From JBBILU01 sp037444775 (lineage in GTDB: Bacteria; Patescibacteriota; Gracilibacteria; BD1-5; UBA6164): DNA of 64,000 bases. Each line of letters starts with the position of its first letter. The first letter of the stretch is position 1. The notes beneath the pieces were generated by a model that saw only the letters and a list, made by a program, of their open reading frames with translations, did no database searches and was not told the origin of the DNA. The stretch spans positions 79,540-143,539 of the forward strand of contig JBBILU010000005.1 of NCBI GenBank assembly GCA_037444775.1. The letters run 5' to 3'. Below are positions 11,113 through 20,655 of this stretch, one piece after another. A program made the translations under genes and the position numbers.

Positions 11113-11504
11113 GGTATAATTAAAATAGATGATTAAAAACGATATTATTTTTATATAAATATGTAGCTAAAAACAGAAATCAAATTAAATTTTGATATTT
11201 GAGAATTGAAAGATGTGATAGTGTGAGAGTTTGCTTTCTAAATACAAGAATAAGTTATTATTTATATATTGTCTATAAATAATGATAACACAAGATTTAA
11301 TTTCTCTATTCAAGAAAAAATAGCAGACTTTTCACTGATAATGAACCATACATTTCATTTAACTCTACTAAAAAGTACTATTCTAAACTTCCTAATATTT
11401 TATTTATTCTTTGTTCAAATAAAGGCCATTTTAATGAAAAGTGGCTGGACTCACCTATTTTCATAATAAAATAGGTATTTTTTTTAAAAATATTCAACAT
11501 TTTC
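11113..11504 (+). other. Intergenic region, possible small transcript of unknown kind
   Basis: Between the MgtC-like gene and secY, TATAAT at 11115-11120 is followed by about 350 nt and then a hairpin at 11452-11485 (ACCTATTTT, ATAATA, AAATAGGT, T-tract). A small stem GGCCA...TGGCT lies just before it. No long reading frame has recognisable content. I checked for the conserved cores of RNase P RNA, tmRNA, SRP RNA and 6S RNA and found none. It could be a diverged non-coding RNA or gene debris; the minus strand reads MKIGESSHFSLKWPLFEQRI before a TAG. Confidence 0.35.
11452..11485 (+). terminator. Hairpin with T-tract upstream of secY
   Basis: ACCTATTTT and AAAATAGGT pair around a short loop, followed by eight T. 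It would end any transcript starting near 11125. Confidence 0.65.
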
Positions 11505-11532
11505 TTGTAATAATAAATTTTTTTTATATAAT
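11505..11532 (+). promoter_or_regulatory. Promoter of secY
   Basis: TTGTAA (11505-11510) and TATAAT (11527-11532) with a 16-bp spacer, 33 bp before the secY ATG. Confidence 0.6.
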
Positions 11533-11565
11533 CCCATCGTTTTTTTATTTCCTAATATAACAAGT

Positions 11566-12840
11566 ATGTTTTTGAAACATATAAAATGAGTGTTTGAAGT
11601 AGAGAGTCTTAGAAAAAAAATTATTGCTACTCTATTATTGGTTTTAGTTTATAAACTTTTATCCGTTATTCCTGTCCCTTGAGTGAATACTGATTGACTA
11701 AAAGCTATATTTGATGATCCTAGCCAAAGCTGATTAAAATTCTTTAGTGCTTTGATGTGAGGTTGATTAGAACATTTTTCTATAATATTGATGTGACTTT
11801 CTCCATATATTAATGCAATGATTATAATCCAGCTACTTTGAGTAATTGTTCCAAAGATTTGAGATTTACAAAAAGAATGAGAACAATGACAAAAGAAAAT
11901 CACAAGAGCTACAAGATGGTTAACTCTTCCTCTAGCTTTTGTTCAATCTTATTGAATGATAATTTTGTTAAATAATTTAGCTAAAGGAAGTATAATTGAT
12001 ACAACTAATATGCAGGTTGTTTTGACTGCAATGTTAATTGTAACAGCTTGAACAATGTTTCTGATGTGGCTTTGAGAAATTATAACAGAATATGGAATTT
12101 GAAATGGTATTAGTATAATAATTACAGCTTGAGTTCTTGCTTGAGTTCCAAGTGTAATTATGCAACATATAAGTATTGCAAATTATCCTTTATTTGCTTG
12201 ATTATTTTTAGCAACTTTAGCAATAATTTACATTATTATAAAATTTACAGAATGAAGTAGAAGAATTCCTATAATTTATACTAGAACTTGAAGAGAAGAA
12301 AAATCTTATTTTCCAATAAGAATTAATCAAGCTTGAATGGTTCCTATTATATTTGCAGTTTCACTTGTAACTTTTCCTGCGATTTTATGACAAATAATGT
12401 CTAATGCAGCTGCGACAAGAGTAAAATCTATTTGAGAATTTTTAGTTGCTAATTTCAGTATGGATAATCCTAGTTGGCTTCTAATCGTAATATATTTCTT
12501 ACTTGTTTTATGATTTAGTTTCTTCTATGTTTCTATTACATTTAATACAGAACAAGTTGCAGAAAGTATTCAAAAAAGAGGTTGATATATTCCTTGAATT
12601 AGACCTTGAGTTGAAACTGAAGAATATTTGTCAAAGGTTTCAAATCATTTAAATCTATTTTGATGAGGTTTTTTAGCTTTAATTGCTGTTTTACCTTATA
12701 TAATTTCAAAATTTTATGGTTCATCAATAGATTTTATTATATCTGCTGCGGGTCTTATAATTATAGTTTCTGTAGTTCTTGATTTAATAAGAAAAGTTGA
12801 TTCTGAAATGAAAATGTTTGATTATTCAAAATTTAAATAG
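11566..12840 (+). CDS. secY: Protein translocase channel subunit SecY
   Basis: 424 residues, ten membrane helices, forming the protein-conducting channel in the inner membrane with SecE and SecG. Signatures: VIPVPGVNTDGL near the start, plug-domain region LSPYINAMIIIQLL, EIITEYGIGNGISIII, and the cytoplasmic loop QKRGGYIPGIRPGVETEEYL, which binds SecA and the ribosome. Key glycines (GIGNGIS, PGIRPG) are TGA codons. In most bacteria secY follows rplO in the spc operon; here it stands alone with its own promoter and terminator, about 50 kb from rplO in this window. Confidence 0.97.
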
Positions 12841-12850
12841 TTAGATATTT

Positions 12851-12882
12851 AATAAAATCCAGAGCGAACTGGATTTTATTTT
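12851..12882 (+). terminator. Terminator of secY
   Basis: AATAAAATCCAG and CTGGATTTTATT form a strong stem around AGCGAA, followed by T residues. Confidence 0.85.
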
Positions 12883-12895
12883 TTAATACAAAAAA

Positions 12896-15157
12896 ATGGA
12901 AGAACTTAATAAAATTCTTAAACAAACCTTCGGTTTTGAAAATTTTAGAGAATGACAAAAAGAAATTATAGAAAGTGTTGTTAATTGAAATAACACTCTT
13001 GTTTTTATGCCGACTTGATGAGGAAAATCTCTTTCTTATCAAATTCCTTGAATTTATCTTGAATGAATTGCAATAATAATTTCTCCACTAATTTCTTTAA
13101 TGAAAGATCAAGTTGATAGATTAAATTCTCGTTGAATAAAAGCAGAATTAATAAATTCTTCAATAACAACTTCTAGAAAAAAAGAAATTTTTGAAGAAAT
13201 GCAATATGAAGATTGTGATATAAAATTTATTTATATAGCTCCAGAAAGACTAAATGATTCTGATTTTTTGAAAGCTGTAAAAAATATAAAAGTGTCTCTT
13301 GTTGCAATTGATGAAGCTCATTGTATAAGTCAATGGTGACATGATTTCAGACCAAGTTATATGAAAGTAAAAGATTTTTTGGAATGAATGAATGTTCCAA
13401 TTGTAGCTTTAACGGCAACAGCAACCGAGAAAGTTAGAGAAGATATTATAAAAAGTTTAAAAATAACAAAATATAACAGTTTTATTTCTGGTTTTGATAG
13501 AAAAAATTTATTAATTATAGTTAGGGAAATCTCAAAAAAAGAGGAAAAACAAGAAAAAATTTTAGAAATTTTAGAAAAAACTCCTTGAGAATGAATTATA
13601 TATTGTTCTTCATTAAATAACACAAAAGAAGTTTATGAGTTTCTTTTAGATAATTGAATAAAAGCTTGAATTTATACCTGAGAAATGAATACTTTTGATA
13701 GAGAAAATAATCAAGCAAAATTTATGAACTCTGAACTAAAAGTAATTGTTGCAACAAATGCTTTTTGAATGTGAATTGATAAAAGTAATATTCGTTTTGT
13801 AATACACTATAATTTACCTTGAAGTATTGAAAATTATTATCAAGAAATTTGAAGAGCTGGAAGAGACTGAAAAAATAGTTATGCAATAGTTTTGGCTAGT
13901 TATCAAGATACAAAAATTCAAGAATTTTTTATAGAAAATACTTATCCACCAAAAAATGAAATTCTTGATTTTTACAATTATATATATTCAATAAATTCTA
14001 GAAATATTTATAAAACTTATTTTGAAATGTCTTCTGAATCAGGAATATGAAATGCAATGAAAGTATGAAATATTATAAAAATCTTTGAAAAATATAATAT
14101 TTTGAAAAAGTGAGTTGATTGAGAAAAACTAGATTGATTTAGGTGAAATTGAATTAGTTTAATAGAGGCCAAAAGACCTATTAATCAAATTCCTATAAAT
14201 TTTATGAAGTTAAATATTTTAAAAGATCAAGCTTATTTTAGGCTTGAACAAATAAAAAAATTGCTTTTTACTCCAAGTTGTAGAAAAAAATTTATTTTAA
14301 AATATTTTTGAGATGAGCAGGATTTAAAAAATATTTGAGACTGATGTAATTTTTGTGACTTTTGTCTTGAAAAAGATAAATTAAAAGAAAGCTTATGAGA
14401 AAATTTTAGCCAAAATTTGGATTTAAGTTTTTATGAAATAATTCTTGATACTATTTCTGATTTTGATGAAAGATTTTGAGTTAAATTTTTTGTAGATTTT
14501 TTTGTTTGAGCTCAATTAGCCAAAATATTTGAAACAAAAATGAATTTTCACGAAAACTTTTGAATTTTTACTGAATACGAAAAAGATTTTGTAGAGAATT
14601 TAATTATGGCTTTAGTTTCAGAAAGTTTTCTTTTTAGAACAAATTGACAATATCCAGTTTTATGAATTTCTATTAATTGAAAAAATGCTTTAAAAAATGA
14701 TACTTTTTTAAAAAACAAAAAAGAGGATTTAGATAATTTTATTTTATCAAAAACAAGAAAAATATTTAAAAAAAGTAGTTCTGAGAAAGTTGTGAAAGAC
14801 AAAAAAGAATCAAAAAAAGTAGTTAAATGAAGTACACAAGAAGAAACTTTAATGCTTTTCAAGTCTTGAAAAAGTGTTGAGGAAATAGCAAAAATGAGAA
14901 ATTTAACAATTCAAACAATAGAATGACATTTATTAAATATGTATGAAAGATGAAGAATTCCATTAAATGAAATTATTAAATTTTTTGATTTGGAAAAACT
15001 TAAAAAAATAAAAAAGCTTATAGAAGAAAATTTTTCTTCTATTTCAGAAATAGCTTGATTATGACAAGTAAGAACTTTATTTGAAGAAAAATGAGAAGAA
15101 ATGGATTATTCAAATATAAGGGCTTGTATAAGTTTTATGAAAAATAGGGATTTATAA
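12896..15157 (+). CDS. recQ: ATP-dependent DNA helicase RecQ
   Basis: A 3'-5' DNA helicase in recombinational repair. Of 753 residues, the N-terminal half holds the SF2 core: FREWQKEIIES (motif 0), MPTGGGKSLSYQIP (Walker A), DEAHCISQWGHDFRPSY (DEAH box plus the RecQ aromatic loop), LTATAT, FGMGIDKSNIRFVIHYNLP and QEIGRAGRDG. The RQC zinc site is CRKK...CNFCDFC. Beyond it are a winged-helix region and a C-terminal helix-turn-helix module (EEIAKMRNLTIQTIEGHL), as in longer RecQ proteins. The stop overlaps the convergent 777-aa gene by 6 bp. Confidence 0.95.
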
Positions 15158-17485
15158 GTTTAGAAAAAAACTTGCTTGTGTGAACTTTTCTCTTTGGAAT
15201 CAAGTTTCATTTATAATTCAGTTTTTTATTAGTAATACTTCAAATTTATCTTCTCAAAGTTTGTTTTCAACCTTATTCTTATTAATAAGAGAAATTCATC
15301 AATTAAACTTATTTAATTCTTTAGCTAAACTACTTTCATCTTTAACTCAAATATTTATTGAAGATTCTAGAGACAAATTAGAAATTGCTTTCAATAAATC
15401 ATTTCAAAAATTTATCAATCAATTTTCTGTTGTATAATCAGCTAAATTATTATTCATAGAAGTTTTTAAATCTTCTCTATATTTCCATACAGAAGAAAAA
15501 TTGTATTCATCAAAAAAATTTTTAAACTTTTTGATGTTTTCTGCTACTCCTATACTTAAATTTATTTTACTTTTTTCTTCTTGGCTAATAGAAATGTTTT
15601 CTATTATTCCTCAATTTATAAAAGTTAATGTATATGAACTTTTATTTTCTGTTGTGTTTTCTAATAAAATTCTTCATCAAGTAGATGAATTATAATTTAT
15701 ATAGTTTTTTCCTCCTACAGATACATTTAATTTATCAGGTAAATATTTAGTATCTTTTATGTCTAGGTTATAAATTATTCATTTATCATTTAATATTTGT
15801 ACTATTTTAGCATTTTCTTTTTCAACTTCTCCCTTATCTAGTTTTGTAACTTTACTTGGATCCAAAGGTTCCCATCTTTCTGGTGCAACTTGTGCAACAA
15901 CTTTACTATAATCAAGTAAATCTTTTTCATTTCATTTTAATGCTTCTTTGATTTTTTCATCATTTTGTGCAACGATTGTTTCAATAACTCATTGTGTTTT
16001 TTCTACTGCTTTAGTATTTTCTAAAGCTTCTCACATTCATTTAATAATAGTCTTTGCTGATTTTAATCATTCAGTTTTGTCTCATCAAGATAAGGCTCAT
16101 AAAGTTGGAAGTAAGTCTCCTACAACTTTCATCTGTTCTTCTGTTAAAGATATTTGTGAATCTTTTAATCAAGCATTTTCTTTTTCTAATTCTGCTTTAG
16201 TTTCTTCTTCTTCTGTTTTAAACTTTTCATCTTTTTCATAAACTTCAGTTTGATTTTTTGTCTCTTGAACTTCAGGAGAAGTTTTAGTTTCTCAGTCTTT
16301 TTGATTATCAAAAGTTTGTTCTAAATTTGTAACTGTACTTGTGTTTTTTGCTTTAACTTCATCATGTGTTCTTTTTAAAGCATCTATTCTAGATCTTAGT
16401 CATTTATTATTTGCAGTATTTTCATTCAAAGAAATAGTTTTATCCAAAAGTCTCATAACATCCTCATAATCATCTTTATTTTGTCCTGCTAATTCTATTA
16501 ATGTATCAAATAAAAGCTCTTCTTTTCAAGCTTCAGCTTTTTCTACAAGTTGAACAATAGATTTTCTTGTTATTCATAAGTCTTTTAAAGTAGCTTGTAA
16601 ATCTATAGTTACATACTTTTTTTCTATTGCATCTTCTGTGATTTCTAGTCAAGTAATACTTTTTATAAACTCTGCTTTTTCTTGTGCTGATATATTTGAT
16701 TTTATTCACATTTCTTTACATAATGAATTCCAAACTTCTGCTGATGAACTTGCACTATTTGTTGTTATCCTCTCTTTTATTAGTCTTACAAATTTTTGCA
16801 ATTTTTCAGAATTGACTTCTTCAAATCAAGGAGCTTTTCAAAGTTTATCTGCTACATCATCAGTTTTTACTTTCAAATCAACTTCTTCTTCTCAAATTAG
16901 TTTTCAAAGTCTCCAAATAGGTGTTCAAGCTCATTCAAGCCTTAGATATGCATTTTTTAATATAGTTTTTACATCAGAATTTTTTTCTAATTTTTCAAAA
17001 TCTTCTTTACTTAATTTTTCTAATTGTTCAGATAACTTACCAAATTCATCAAAATCTTTTCATTTAAAATTAGTCATTATTACATAAAATTCTTCTAATG
17101 ATAAGTTTGTTTTTATACTATCTAAACTAACTTTACTAGAATTGTCAGTAATTTTTGTAATAATAGAATTTGATTCTTCAACTTTACTACTTTGAGCAAC
17201 TCAAGTTAAAGTTTTTTCTAGTTCTTTTTCTTTCTTTTTCTCTTCTTTTTCTGTTCAACTAATTCAATCCAGCATTGCTTTTGCAATATTTACCTTTACT
17301 TGCATTTGTTTAACCTTTTCTGCAAGTTCTGTTTTTTCTTCTCATTCTGGAATTTTTTCCAATTGTTCTAGTGCTATTTTATGGGCTCCATCATTTTCAT
17401 CAAATTTACTCTTAGTATATTCTAAAGTAGCTTTATGAGAATCTAACTCTTTTTTTAAAGCTTCTTGGTTATTTGTTTCTGCCAT
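15152..17485 (-). CDS. Large acidic helical protein, unknown
   Basis: 777 residues, no signal peptide and no membrane helix. The first 110 residues are strongly helical and coiled-coil-like (repeated EK/KE patterns). A Lys/Glu-rich linker around residues 360-440 (ENTANN..., TVTNLEQTFDNQKD) separates two predicted folded halves. The C-terminal third contains beta-type segments (KYLPDKLNVSVGGKNYINYN). Many glycines are TGA. It converges on recQ with a 6-bp overlap. CPR genomes carry similar long cytoplasmic proteins of unknown role. I recognise no family. Confidence 0.75.
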
Positions 17486-17504
17486 TTTTAGTTGTTGTTA
17501 GGTT

Positions 17505-17722
17505 CTAATCATTTCCATTTCGGATATTTAAATTTTTATACAAATTCTGAATTATCATCACTACTTGCAATGATGATAATTTATCAGAGTTTTTAATTGC
17601 TACATCTATTTCTGAATTATCTCATTTTCAAAATAATTCTTTATCTAATTTAGTAAACTTTCAAGTTGCCTTTCTTCACTTTTTGAGACTTTTTCAGAAC
17701 TTTCTTTTCAATCAGTTTCCAT
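17505..17722 (-). pseudogene. Small gene in two frames upstream of the 777-aa gene
   Basis: Right after a promoter, an ATG at 17722 opens a 25-codon frame (METDGKESSEKVSKSEERQ..., stop 17645). A second frame, open through the same region, continues with ATGKFTKLDKELFGKGD, then VVMIIQNLYKNLNIRNGND, and stops at 17505, 20 bp before the next gene. Either a small protein with a frameshift (programmed or mutational at the A-rich stretch) or a decayed gene. Function unknown. Confidence 0.45.
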
Positions 17723-17754
17723 TTTTTTATTAATTATTTTTATAAATTACCTAA

Positions 17755-17783
17755 ATTCTAACATATTTATGCAATTTATACAA
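17755..17783 (-). promoter_or_regulatory. Promoter for the 777-aa protein gene and the small ORF before it
   Basis: On the minus strand TTGTAT (17778-17783) and TAGAAT (17755-17760) are separated by 17 bp; the small frame starts about 30 bp downstream. Confidence 0.55.
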
Positions 17784-18050
17784 AAATAAATGGATCTTTT
17801 TATTTTATTAAGAAAAACTTTGTATTAAAGTCTTGACAAATATATAAGAATTTCGTTTGTTCAAATATTTACTAAATAAAAAATAAATTTGATAAACTTT
17901 TGTTTGTTGAAAATAATAATATCAGATAGGTCGAGAATTTACTTTGAACAAAAACGAACTTTTTTAAGAAAAAGCTTGTTTTTGTTGTTATATAAAAAAC
18001 TTTTATATTTGTTTTTGTCTACTAAAATCATTGAAAGTTAAAAATTCTTC
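17784..18050. other. Intergenic region before the efflux operon, no gene seen
   Basis: AT-rich with an inverted repeat near 17946-17987 (AACAAAAAC...GTTTTTGTT flanking A and T tracts) and an isolated TTGACA at 17833. No open frame is credible. Could hold part of the TetR control region. Confidence 0.4.
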
Positions 18051-18077
18051 TTGACAAAATAATTTATTCTATATAAT
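18051..18077 (+). promoter_or_regulatory. Promoter of the TetR-efflux operon with possible operator
   Basis: TTGACA (18051-18056) and TATAAT (18072-18077), spacer 15 bp. The next bases, TACCGTTAGTTAGATAA, contain an imperfect repeat of the kind TetR proteins bind, so autoregulation is plausible but inferred. Confidence 0.65.
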
Positions 18078-18107
18078 ACCTACCGTTAGTTAGATAATTA
18101 TAGAAAA

Positions 18108-18626
18108 ATGACAAAAAAAGAAATTTTAGATAAATTGGAGATTTTATTTTTTGAAAAAACTTATAATGAAGTAAGTATGCAGGATGTTGCAAATATTTTG
18201 GAAATGAAAAAACCTAGTTTGTATTATCATTTTGAGAGTAAAGAAACTATGTTTTCAGAAGTTCTTGAGAATTCTTTTTCTAAATATTTCAAATTTTTAC
18301 AAGAAATTACAGATTTAGAATTAGATATTTTTATAAAAAAATTTTTACATTTCCCACAAGAAACAAAAAATTTATTTTCTGTAATAAACCAAAATTGATA
18401 TTGTGAAAATCCTTTATTTAAAACATATGTTATAGAAAAACAAAAACAAGCTTTTTGAATTTTAGAAGAAAGTTTTTTTAATAAATATAATTTTTCTAAA
18501 GAAAAAACATTTATTTTGGTTAGTTTACTTGATGATATTTGAAGGAAAAAGTGTATTTTTTGAAAATGCCCCTTGAGTTTAGAAAAAGTTATTTTGGAAG
18601 TAAAAGTATTATTTAATAATTTATAA
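18108..18626 (+). CDS. TetR/AcrR family transcriptional regulator
   Basis: 172 residues. The N-terminal 45 residues are a TetR helix-turn-helix: KKEILDKLEILFFEKTYNEVSMQDVANILEMKKPSLYYHF in sequence pieces VSMQDVANIL and KPSLYYHFESKE, the latter being the recognition helix. The C-terminal ligand domain is unlike others and contains Cys residues near the end (KKCIFGKCPLS), which might sense oxidation or metal. It is the first gene of an operon with the efflux adaptor (4 bp away) and RND pump, so it probably represses them and itself. Confidence 0.88.
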
Positions 18627-18629
18627 AAT

Positions 18630-20519
18630 ATGAAAAAAAGTTTTTTAGTTTTAATTTTTATTTTTATTTTTATTTTATCTTCTTGTTGAAACGAAGAAAT
18701 TGAGCAAAAAGTAGATAAATATTACAAAACAGAAATAACTTCTAGTTCTAAATTGCTTGATAGTGAAAGTTTTGTTGGATATGTAAAATCTGATTTAGAA
18801 GTTGTGTTGTCAGCCGAATGAAACGGAAAATTAATTTCAGCAAATAAAGATATTTGAGATTTTGTTTCTGCATCTGAAACCTTAGCTAAGATTGATACAA
18901 ACGAAATTAGCCAAAATATCAAAACAGCAAATGAAATTACAAATTCTCTGGAAGTTTTAAAATTAAATCTTTCATCTTCTTATGATTCTCAAGCAAAAGT
19001 TTTAGAATCAAAAATTGCTTGAATCAATGCAAATTTAAAATGAGGTCAAATTTGACTTTCAGATATAGAATCTTCAAGAGAAAGTCAAATAGAAATAACA
19101 AAATCTAATATAAAAATTGCTGAAAGTTCTTTAGAAACAGCAAAAACCAATTTAGAACAAACAAAAAATGTTTTATCTCAAACAGAAGAAAACTTATTTA
19201 AAAATGCAAATTCTGCAATAACAAATAGTGTTATATTAAACACAAATATTTTAAAATATATTGATGTGCTTTTTTGAATAACAAAAGAAAACGAAGATAA
19301 AAATGATTCTTTTGAATATTATCTTTGAGCAAAAAATTCTTGAAGTATGGATTTAACAAAATCTTTATTTAACAAAATAAATTCTTCTTTTTTGCAATAT
19401 AAAAAAGATTATGAAGAAAAAATAGAAACAAAAAAAGCAAATAAAGAAGAAATTCTGAAAATGCTGGAAACTGGGAATTCTATAGCTCTTGATTTGAAAA
19501 TTTTATTAAAAAATGCTTACATTTCTTTGGATAATTCTGTTGAAAGTAATTCTTTGACAAGAGAAAATATTAATTCTTATATGTCTCAAATTTCTAATTT
19601 TTGAAAAGATATTGAATCTTCTATTTTGAGTGTTTCTTGAAATTATATTCTTTGATTAAATTGAAGTTATCAAAGTATAAATGATTTCTACAAAGAAAAA
19701 GAGAAAAACTTAGCTTTACTTGAAAAAGCAGTTTCTCTTGCTTCTGAATGAGTTTCTTCATCTAAAACATATTTATCACAAATAGAATCTTCATCAAATT
19801 CTGAAAAGAATAAAATTGAAACGAGTTTAAATGTTTGAAAAACTCAAATAGATGAAATAAACTCTCAAATACAAGCTTTAGAAAAAGAAAAACAAGCCAA
19901 ACTAAAAGAAATTGATTTACAAATTTCTCAAAGTGAATGAAACAAAAATTCTGCTCAAATTCTTGCTTCTAATTCAAATGTAATTTCTCCTTTTTCTTGA
20001 ATTATACTTGAAAAACTTGCTGAAGAATGACAAATTGTTTGATTTTGACAATCTATTTACAAAATTGCTCCCAATTCAAATTTGAAAATAAAAGTTTTAG
20101 TTTCTGATGAAGTTTTAAAAAATATTAAAATAGGTCAAGAAGTTTTACTTGAAAAAAATATTATTTCAAAATGAAAAGTTAGTTTAATTTCTCCACAAAA
20201 AGATGAATTTTCTAAAAAAACTATGTTGGAAATAACATTTGATAATTCTAAATTAAGGCTAGTTTTATGAGATTCTGTAGATGTAAGCTTTAGCAAAAAA
20301 ACGATTTCCTGAGTAAAAGTTCCAAATTCTGCAATTTTGTCAAATTTTCTAAAACCAGCTGTTATGGTAAAAAAAGAAAATAAAGCTTTATTTAAAGAAA
20401 TAAAAATTTTAAAACAAACAGATACTTTCTCTATAGTTTCTGGAATAAATGTTTGAGAAGAAATTATTGTTGAATGAAAAGAAAATATTTTTGATGGAGA
20501 GGAGTTAACCTCACCCTAA
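18630..20519 (+). CDS. Lipoprotein membrane-fusion protein of an RND exporter
   Basis: 629 residues, periplasmic adaptor linked to the RND pump downstream. A lipoprotein signal (FIFILSSC-GN, TGA-coded Gly after the Cys) is at residues 1-20. A short lipoyl half follows (VVLSAEGNGKLISANKDIGDFVSASETLAKID), then an unusually long coiled coil of about 330 residues, the second lipoyl half (VISPFSGIILEKLAEEGQIV) and a beta-barrel domain ending in ISGVKVPNSAILSN. The last residues (ELTSP) and the stop lie in an interspersed repeat. A long coiled coil suits a cell envelope of unusual width; that is inference. Confidence 0.88.
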
Positions 20520-20561
20520 CCATCTCCCCTGCAATGGGTACCTCGTCCTTAGAGGAGATGG
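20500..20561. repeat. Interspersed palindromic repeat at the end of the adaptor gene
   Basis: Contains TTAACCTCACCCTAACCATC followed by a more distant GGAGATGG that pairs with CCATCTCC (20520-20527 and 20554-20561). It resembles the CCTCACCCT...CTCC family of short repeats also seen at 35331-35360. It supplies the last codons and stop of the adaptor gene. G+C is far above its surroundings. Confidence 0.7.
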
Positions 20562-20655
20562 AATAAAGAGAAAAATTTTTTTGAAACTTGTGAAAAAAAA
20601 CACAAAGTATTGGCTTATTTATCAATAATAACTTATTTTTTATAAAAATTTTTTT

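Noticed and set aside
11269..11466. A 65-codon frame with TTG start in the intergenic region
   Set aside because: No similarity, hydrophobic low-complexity sequence; overlaps the terminator stem.
11113..11504. RNase P RNA or tmRNA
   Set aside because: No GAGGAAAGUCC-like or tRNA-like TTCRA domain found.
16638..17087. A 149-codon plus-strand frame
   Set aside because: Lies antisense to the 777-residue gene, whose TGA-Gly frame is continuous.
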